A DNA stretch of 24,135 bases from Welwitschia mirabilis (Eukaryota; Gnetophyta; Gnetopsida; Welwitschiales), in the NCBI GenBank assembly GCA_051453625.1, contig JBOZIK010000001.1, positions 219,318,338 to 219,342,472 on the forward strand, in the 5' to 3' direction. The notes below the pieces were generated by a model. The model did no database searches and had not been told where the DNA came from. It saw nothing but the letters and a program-made list of their open reading frames with translations. The position numbers were made by a program, and so were the translations under genes. This document shows positions 18,200 through 24,135 of this stretch, in pieces. Each line of letters begins with the position of its first letter. Positions within the stretch are counted from its first letter, which is position 1.

Positions 18200-20178
18200 A
18201 ATAAGTTTAACTCAAGGAACTTCTCAATTAGATCTAAATGAACCCTTTTCTATTCCATAAAACCTTCTATTATTGATGCCTCCTACAAGTTTGGACCAAG
18301 ACCCAACATAATTTTCTTTTGAAGAACTTCTTTCTTCTCATCCATTACAATCTAGATCATTCCCTAAAGCACTAGAATATGATAAGTTTCACTATAGTGA
18401 TTTAAATTTAATTAAGAATCCAAACTTGTCTAGGTAGGAAAGAAAAAGTATCAAAATTATAGGATCAAGTTGCTTGTTTAAAAATTAAGAATGAATTTTT
18501 AAGACAAAAATTATATTAAAAACAAACTATTGAAAGATTATAGCAATGAATTTTTAAGACAAAAATTAGATTAAAAACAAACTACTAAAAGATTATAGCA
18601 AGAGATGATCAAAAACAAGGAAAATATTTAGCCTTTGGAATCATATAAAGACATGAGTAGAAAATTATAGAGAGCTTATAAGAGGATTACTAAATTGAAA
18701 AGAACTACTAAGGATAGGAATGAATTGAAAGATTTTCCAAGAGAAAAACCAGAAATACTAGTTTTTTTATTATGGAGTTTTGATTCAACTAAGAAATATG
18801 ATGCTGAATATATAGAGCATCAATAAAAATTTATTATATTTATGCATAATGAAGGACCTTTAGCATTAAGTAGGAAATACTTTGAGAAAATCTACATAGA
18901 TTGAAAAGATATGAATGAAAAATATATGAAGATTTAGGTAGAGGTCTAGGAATATAGCCACAAATAGATTAAAGTTTAAAATTCAATGGATTCTTATCAT
19001 TTCATATTAGGAGCAGATAAGAAAGCCATGGATCAAATGATAGAAGAAAATAAGGCTCTAAAAAATAAGATAGAAGAAGAAATCTCTTCGGGTCATTAAC
19101 CTCATTAAGATTAGGCCATTAAGCATATGACCTTAGAAATAAAAGAGGATTTTAGAAGGGTAGTTGATTCAACACAAGATATTCCTTTTACCTCTTCAAA
19201 TCTGGATACTGAGATTGAAAATAAAATAAAGATAAGTATTATAAATGCTTTGAAAGAATATTATGTAAATTTAAAGAAGGATGTTAGGTTAATATGCCTA
19301 GAATCTACCCAACTTATTATTTAAATTTAGAAAAAAATATAATTACTACATGAACTACATCTAATGGAGGTTAAGTTGGGCAAATAAATTAGTTTTAACC
19401 ATGAGGAGTTGGTAGTTCCTTAAAGCCTTAATTACTATTTCCAAAAGATAAATCATTTTATTGATAGATTTAAAGAGTAATTAAAAAGTATCATTCATAA
19501 GACTTTTGGAGGGTGTCAAAGTAGAACAAGGTTTTTGATAATTGTAAAAAAAGATTAAGTTTTTAAAAAAATGAATTTCTACCAAAAAGAAAAGAAGACT
19601 CTATAGAGAAATTTAAAATTTATTTTAAATGATACAACAAAATTTTTTTTTTAAAATAATAGAAGAATGTGAGATAGACATGAAATTTTTTGCAGTTTCT
19701 TCTTAGGATCTTTAGCAACTATGTTCATTTAGAGATAAAATAATAAAAATATAACCATGCTTAGAGGCACTTTTAAAAACATTTTTTCAAAATTAAAAAG
19801 CAAGGATACATTAGAAACGTATATAGTCTCAATAGAAAAATACTTAAGAGTAGGATTTCAAGTTGAAGTATCTTCAAAATTAGTAGATTAACCTTAAAGT
19901 TTCTAAAAAAGAATCTCTTTATCTTTTAAAAGGAAGAGAGAAGAGGCAAAACAACCAAAGACACTTTTAATAGGAAGAGGCAGAGGAAAAAAGGTATTAA
20001 CCAAAGAACCATCAGATCTAGTAACTACAAATTTAAATGATCCTATTTTATTGGAAGAGCAAAGAAAATTTTAACTACCTTAGAATAAAAAAAGCAATTA
20101 GCCTAGTTGGCTAAAAGATTAGAGGAATTAGAATCTAGTGAATATCATTCCTTTGTTTTCAAAAAAAGAAAGGAATAA
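18200..20178 (+). pseudogene. Sense accessory reading frame rich in coiled coil
   Basis: The frame starts near 18210 (TQGTSQLDLNEPFSIP), shifts by one base near 18430 and by one more at a 55-bp duplication (18490-18599), then stays in register from 18545 to about 19555 with about 19 stops (10 TAA, 8 TAG, 1 TGA) and no frame change. The longest open piece is 65 codons (19127-19324). It is Glu/Lys/Asn-rich with heptad-like stretches (ADKKAMDQMIEENKALKNKI near 19015-19075). A basic GRGRGKK stretch lies near 19974-19995 and the last recognisable part (AKRLEELESSEYHSF) precedes a stop near 20175. It lies where Athila elements carry an env-like frame, but no signal peptide or membrane segment is visible. 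Family unknown. Confidence 0.5.
18490..18599 (+). repeat. 55-bp tandem duplication inside the sense accessory frame
   Basis: Two copies of a 55-bp unit starting aatgaatttttaagacaaaa at 18490 and 18545, differing at only a few bases. Because 55 is not a multiple of three it shifts the reading frame. The low divergence suggests that it arose after most of the decay. Confidence 0.85.
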
Positions 20179-20230
20179 TGATAAGCTTATTTTTCTTTCT
20201 TATGTATACTTTATTAAGTGACTAAAAAAA

Positions 20231-20248
20231 TATTGGGCTTGAGGGAAC
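20231..20248 (+). other. Polypurine tract before the 3' LTR
   Basis: tattgggcttgagggaac directly precedes the LTR start TGATGAG. The cttgaggg core is like the tracts of plant gypsy elements. It primes plus-strand DNA synthesis in active elements. Confidence 0.55.
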
Positions 20249-21162
20249 TGATGAGTAAAGATAGTGATGTAAATATTTCTTATTAATAAAATGATTTTAT
20301 TATTATAATTATTTATTTTAGATATTATTTTATATTTCTTTCTTAGTATGTTCACATAATATATATTGTATCATTCTGTTTCAAGTAGAAAATGCCATTT
20401 GGCATGATGATAAAAGAGAAGAATAAGGTGGTGGAAATATTGCAATAACTTTAACTATAAACCTATCTTGCAAGAGTAAAGAAAGGAAATAAGAAAATAA
20501 AAAGGGGTTAAAAAGTGTCAGAAGAGGGTGACCATGGAGAAGGAGGATCTTTTGGGAAAAATTTCTAGCAATGAAACTAAGAAAGAGGGTAAAGAAAAGC
20601 TTTAGACATTCTAAAAATATCATAGTAGCATCTCTAGTGTTATACTATTACCTACAAAGGAAAACAGAAACTCGTCAGTATATTTCTTTGTAATGTGCTG
20701 GTATTTCAATATAAATCTAAGAAAATAATATTTTTAAGTTATTATGAACATGTTTTATTACTTGAAAAAGTAATATTATCTTTTACTTGCTTCTGTTTGT
20801 GTAGTTAAACATGAATTAAGATGTTTAGTAATACTTAAAGATAAGTATTATTCCATTTTTAGTGAAACTCTTATCATGTTTTTTTATTTTTTTCATTTCC
20901 CATAATGTCTAATATGTATATAGAAAACTTATTAATTATTAACCTAACTAGTTCAAGTAGCTTCATCATGAGTTTATCTTAAGAATGCATTTTGAACTAA
21001 ATAGTTGAAGATTTAGTGGTCTTAACTATTTATTTAGTAAATCTCTGATTTTAATTTAATTGTAAAATCATATTTTAGGTTAATAACAACACATTTTTTT
21101 GCATTTTTCAGCATAATTTCTTAGTATTTATTATATTTATTTTATAATATAAGCTTTTATTA
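20249..21162 (+). repeat. 3' LTR
   Basis: Direct repeat of 7251-8251, starting tgatgagtaaag and ending ttttatta. It keeps the TG start that the 5' copy has lost, and has lost the CA end that the 5' copy keeps. It lacks the CATA/TA array. The TATA-like AATATAAA is at 20708-20715. Confidence 0.85.
20756..20775 (+). other. LTR hairpin with GAAA loop (3' copy)
   Basis: tattactt-gaaa-aagtaata, a perfect 8-bp stem with a GAAA loop, equivalent to 7846-7865 in the 5' LTR. Confidence 0.5.
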
Positions 21163-21167
21163 GGTAA
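21163..21167. repeat. Right target-site duplication (ggtaa)
   Basis: Matches gttaa at 7246-7250 in four of five bases. Confidence 0.6.
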
Positions 21168-21768
21168 TTAAGTGCACATGCCACTTTTTCCATACAAACA
21201 TAGGCTTTATTTACAAAGTTTGAAGATGTAAAAAGTAAAGTGAAAAAGAAATAAGAAATGAGTGATGTATGTTATACAATAATTTAAATATAAGCTAAAA
21301 AGAAAAATGATAAAAGTGAAATATATAATGCATGATGAAACTAGAAATTAAGAAGCATAAATAATGCAAAAGAAAGACTATTAATCAAAATAACTCTTTG
21401 ATTGTAATGACTTAAATCTATAAATATAAAATATGTGCTATACAAATGATTATAAAATAACTAAAAAATATGGGAAATGAAGGGTAAAATATGATGGTTT
21501 AAAATTGAAGGAATGAATGATGACTCTATATCAATTTATTCTTATGAATTCTTAATGTGGACCCAATTACTAGAAAACTAAAAATGAAACATAAAATATC
21601 TTAGTCAAATGGGATTTTATCTATGTAGAATAAAAATGTGGCATTAGCTAGGAAAGGTGGTGGTACTAGTTTTGTTAAGACTTACATCATGAGCATTTAA
21701 TGATTAAGCCTTGAAACCAAGTTAAAATGTTTACCATTATGTACCAATTCAGAATAGAGACTAGATTA
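21168..21768. other. Non-coding right flank
   Basis: AT-rich, with no frame, repeat or motif that I could support. Confidence 0.4.
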
Positions 21769-22734
21769 NNNNNNNNNNNNNNNNNNNNNNNNNNNNNNNN
21801 NNNNNNNNNNNNNNNNNNNNNNNNNNNNNNNNNNNNNNNNNNNNNNNNNNNNNNNNNNNNNNNNNNNNNNNNNNNNNNNNNNNNNNNNNNNNNNNNNNNN
21901 NNNNNNNNNNNNNNNNNNNNNNNNNNNNNNNNNNNNNNNNNNNNNNNNNNNNNNNNNNNNNNNNNNNNNNNNNNNNNNNNNNNNNNNNNNNNNNNNNNNN
22001 NNNNNNNNNNNNNNNNNNNNNNNNNNNNNNNNNNNNNNNNNNNNNNNNNNNNNNNNNNNNNNNNNNNNNNNNNNNNNNNNNNNNNNNNNNNNNNNNNNNN
22101 NNNNNNNNNNNNNNNNNNNNNNNNNNNNNNNNNNNNNNNNNNNNNNNNNNNNNNNNNNNNNNNNNNNNNNNNNNNNNNNNNNNNNNNNNNNNNNNNNNNN
22201 NNNNNNNNNNNNNNNNNNNNNNNNNNNNNNNNNNNNNNNNNNNNNNNNNNNNNNNNNNNNNNNNNNNNNNNNNNNNNNNNNNNNNNNNNNNNNNNNNNNN
22301 NNNNNNNNNNNNNNNNNNNNNNNNNNNNNNNNNNNNNNNNNNNNNNNNNNNNNNNNNNNNNNNNNNNNNNNNNNNNNNNNNNNNNNNNNNNNNNNNNNNN
22401 NNNNNNNNNNNNNNNNNNNNNNNNNNNNNNNNNNNNNNNNNNNNNNNNNNNNNNNNNNNNNNNNNNNNNNNNNNNNNNNNNNNNNNNNNNNNNNNNNNNN
22501 NNNNNNNNNNNNNNNNNNNNNNNNNNNNNNNNNNNNNNNNNNNNNNNNNNNNNNNNNNNNNNNNNNNNNNNNNNNNNNNNNNNNNNNNNNNNNNNNNNNN
22601 NNNNNNNNNNNNNNNNNNNNNNNNNNNNNNNNNNNNNNNNNNNNNNNNNNNNNNNNNNNNNNNNNNNNNNNNNNNNNNNNNNNNNNNNNNNNNNNNNNNN
22701 NNNNNNNNNNNNNNNNNNNNNNNNNNNNNNNNNN
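21769..22734. other. Assembly gap, 966 N
   Basis: 966 N ending directly at a (GA)n run. Long open frames reported across this stretch on either strand are artefacts of N. Confidence 0.95.

Positions 22735-22787
<53 letters not shown>
22735..22787. repeat. (GA)n microsatellite
   Basis: About 26 uninterrupted GA units beginning at the gap edge; the true array extends into the gap by an unknown length. Confidence 0.95.
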
Positions 22788-22789
<2 letters not shown>

Positions 22790-22793
<4 letters not shown>

Positions 22794-23690
22794 TTTCAAC
22801 TCATTAATTTTCTATGAGAAGCTCATCGTTCCATCTTTGGATCTATCTCTTATTACTTTTGTGAAATATCCTTTTATTTTCTGGTAATTTACTTTGCCTT
22901 CCTCATAACTTTTAAATTTGAGTCCTTTGTGATTTGGGTACTTCCTCTAAGATTATGTTGCTAGAAGTAGTGAAAGAATGATGATAAGTGATACAAGGAG
23001 GAACAGAAGAAGGTGAGGAAGAATGTAAAAGAAAAGATTCATTGATCAAAAGTTTTCCATTTCTTCTTGTAGTGGATAAAGTCTAAGAAGAAAAAGGAAC
23101 TTAAGAAGAAGGAGGAATACTTTAAGGAAGTTCTTTTTCTTTTTTAAATCTCATGAAGATTCAATGGAATCCAATATTGATTCTTACACTTTCTAAGTTA
23201 GGTAATCTTCCTTCCTATGAAAGTTTATTCCATCCTTCAAAATCCAAAGTATAAGCTAAATAATTATAAATAAAATTTAAAAGTAAGCATGAGAGGGGAA
23301 GATTACTTTGACAACCCATATTATTAGCTATAATGATAAAAACACATTTAGACATGTCAAAGGGCTTTTTATTTTAGATTATTATAATCATATGAAGATA
23401 AATAATATAGGTATTAGTCACATGTGATGTAGGTAAAACATTTTAGATGATAAATATAAAACATTATAACTAATTTTTGTAATGATATTTGTAAGGTAAG
23501 GCTTCTTCCCTATTTGATGCATATTCAACATTGAGTACAACATAACAAAATAAGATGAATTTTATAAGCATGAAAGGTAGATTATCATGATGCTTGATTC
23601 CTATTCATGATTCTACATTACTAAGGAAAATAGAAAAGAAACTAAGATGATTAGTAAAATAAATTATTCAAGGGTTATCTTCATCTATTA
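22790..23690 (-). pseudogene. Decayed minus-strand frame, possibly a plant transposon-associated protein
   Basis: One minus-strand register holds for about 300 codons from about 23690 to 22790, checked at eight points, with about 14 stops (TAA, TAG and a few TGA). Visible parts in order: HHDNLPFMLIKFILFCYVVL (about 23548-23607), a NVLPTSHVTNTYIIYLHMII stretch (about 23383-23442), a hydrophobic part near NLPLSCLLLNFIYNYLAYTL (23245-23304), then a Ser/Pro-rich, low-order tail. The middle resembles, from memory, the 'putative plant transposon protein' domain found in plant retroelement accessory frames. That is a weak match I cannot verify. Sequence up to about 23900 looks coding in another register, so the start is uncertain. 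Confidence 0.4.
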
Positions 23691-23699
23691 TTACATTTC

Positions 23700-23959
23700 C
23701 ATAGAACTCTAAAACTTTCATTAGAAAGTAGTAAGTGCCATTTTCATTTCATAAGTAATTACAATTTATTGCCTCAAGTTTTTTAAGATAGAAAGGTGGA
23801 AATAAGGCAAGGAAGAAGGTGAAAACTATTTGATTACTTTTTTCTAGTTGATGTCAAAATAATATCTTTTATATAACCAATGTTGTATATTTTGTGCAAA
23901 ATATATTAATATTTTTGCATCTTGAAAGATGGAATAAAAATATGCACAAGAAACTTGTT
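23700..23959. other. AT-rich sequence, possible 5' part of the minus-strand frame
   Basis: A shifted minus-strand register reads coding-like at about 23690-23900 (LLSNESFRVLWKCNN), so this may be the broken start of the same gene. The rest holds nothing I can support. Confidence 0.25.
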
Positions 23960-23976
23960 TAATTGTATTACCCTCT

Positions 23977-24135
23977 AGAGGGATCGACCATATCTTAAAG
24001 GAGTTGACTGCACCAATGAACTACATTTAGAGGGCTTAACTAAATTCTGATGAAGTTGGCTAGACCTATAACTTGGAGAACCAGAGTCCTTGAACTGAAT
24101 GGCAAGGGGTTAATTGTATTTTCATGGGGTCAACT
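23977..24135. repeat. Degenerate GTCGAC-type repeat at the window edge
   Basis: Related words recur: gatcgacca (23982), gttgactg (24003), ggcttaac (24033), gttggcta (24055), ggggttaatt (24106) and ggggtcaact (24126). Spacing is irregular, about 20-50 bp. Most differences are C/T or G/A, as if a GGTCGACYG-like unit had been deaminated. The array continues beyond the window. Confidence 0.4.

Larger units (their letters stand above)
7251..21162 (+). mobile_element. Decayed 13.9-kb Ty3/gypsy (Athila-like) LTR retrotransposon
   Basis: The element is bounded by two direct repeats of 1001 bp (7251-8251) and 914 bp (20249-21162), which agree in about four of five positions by eye. The order is 5' LTR, gag (8290-9960), protease (10170-10610), reverse transcriptase/RNase H (10930-12170), integrase (12180-13690), long 3' accessory region, purine-rich tract, 3' LTR. 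RT-RH-IN order is Ty3/gypsy. The plant Athila-like assignment rests on recalled conserved phrases around RT and RH and on the short linker from RNase H (ending RLEFP) straight into a DEFPDEYLF-type integrase start, with no second RNase H. All coding parts are broken. LTR divergence suggests an old insertion. Two N runs lie inside. Confidence 0.85.

Noticed and set aside
7251-21162. Endogenous plant pararetrovirus (caulimovirid)
   Set aside because: Paired LTRs, a target-site duplication and an integrase after RNase H show an LTR retrotransposon.
21687-22887. Two frames of 370 and 386 codons on opposite strands
   Set aside because: They span the 966-base gap plus the (GA)n run, so there is no real coding evidence.
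1-24135. Fungal repeat-induced point mutation (RIP)
   Set aside because: RIP also gives C-to-T decay, but it favours CpA, whereas here CAG is hit more than CAA, and the element type is plant.

Overview
This window looks like gene-poor, repeat-rich nuclear DNA from a seed plant. It is very AT-rich and strongly CG-depleted by eye, has three runs of N, and shows no tRNA, rRNA, bacterial operon or intact gene. The best-supported feature is an old, nearly complete Ty3/gypsy LTR retrotransposon of plant Athila-like type at 7251-21162. It has two diverged direct repeats as LTRs, a near-matching 5-bp target duplication (gttaa / ggtaa), and a purine-rich tract before the 3' LTR. Inside are decayed gag, protease, reverse transcriptase, RNase H and integrase, followed by a long 3' accessory region. 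That region holds an antisense decayed reading frame (14925-15680), a tandem repeat of about 74 bp (16177-16508) and a sense decayed reading frame rich in coiled coil (about 18200-20178).

Left of the element, positions 1-77 look like the start of a second gypsy-type LTR on the minus strand. It is preceded, in its own orientation, by a decayed frame (95-872). A degenerate ~20-bp minisatellite follows (about 861-1660), then a promoter-like stretch, then a remarkable plus-strand frame at 2221-4278. That frame runs 686 codons without a frame change but carries about 35 in-frame stops, mostly TAG. From 4279 to 7250 I see only non-coding sequence with small duplications and a possible solo LTR. Right of the element there is non-coding sequence, a 966-base gap ending in a (GA)n run, a minus-strand decayed frame at 22790-23690 and a degenerate GTCGAC-type repeat at the right edge.

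One process explains most of what is odd here: heavy C-to-T decay on both strands, as expected for cytosine methylation followed by deamination. Long frames stay in register while Gln codons become TAG/TAA, Trp and Arg codons become stops, and catalytic Asp codons become Asn. By hand count, CAG (a CHG context) is almost completely replaced by TAG, while CAA (CHH) is only about half replaced. This points to CHG-type methylation in plant heterochromatin rather than random decay. No protein in the window is expected to be made in functional form. All counts are by eye and should be recomputed.
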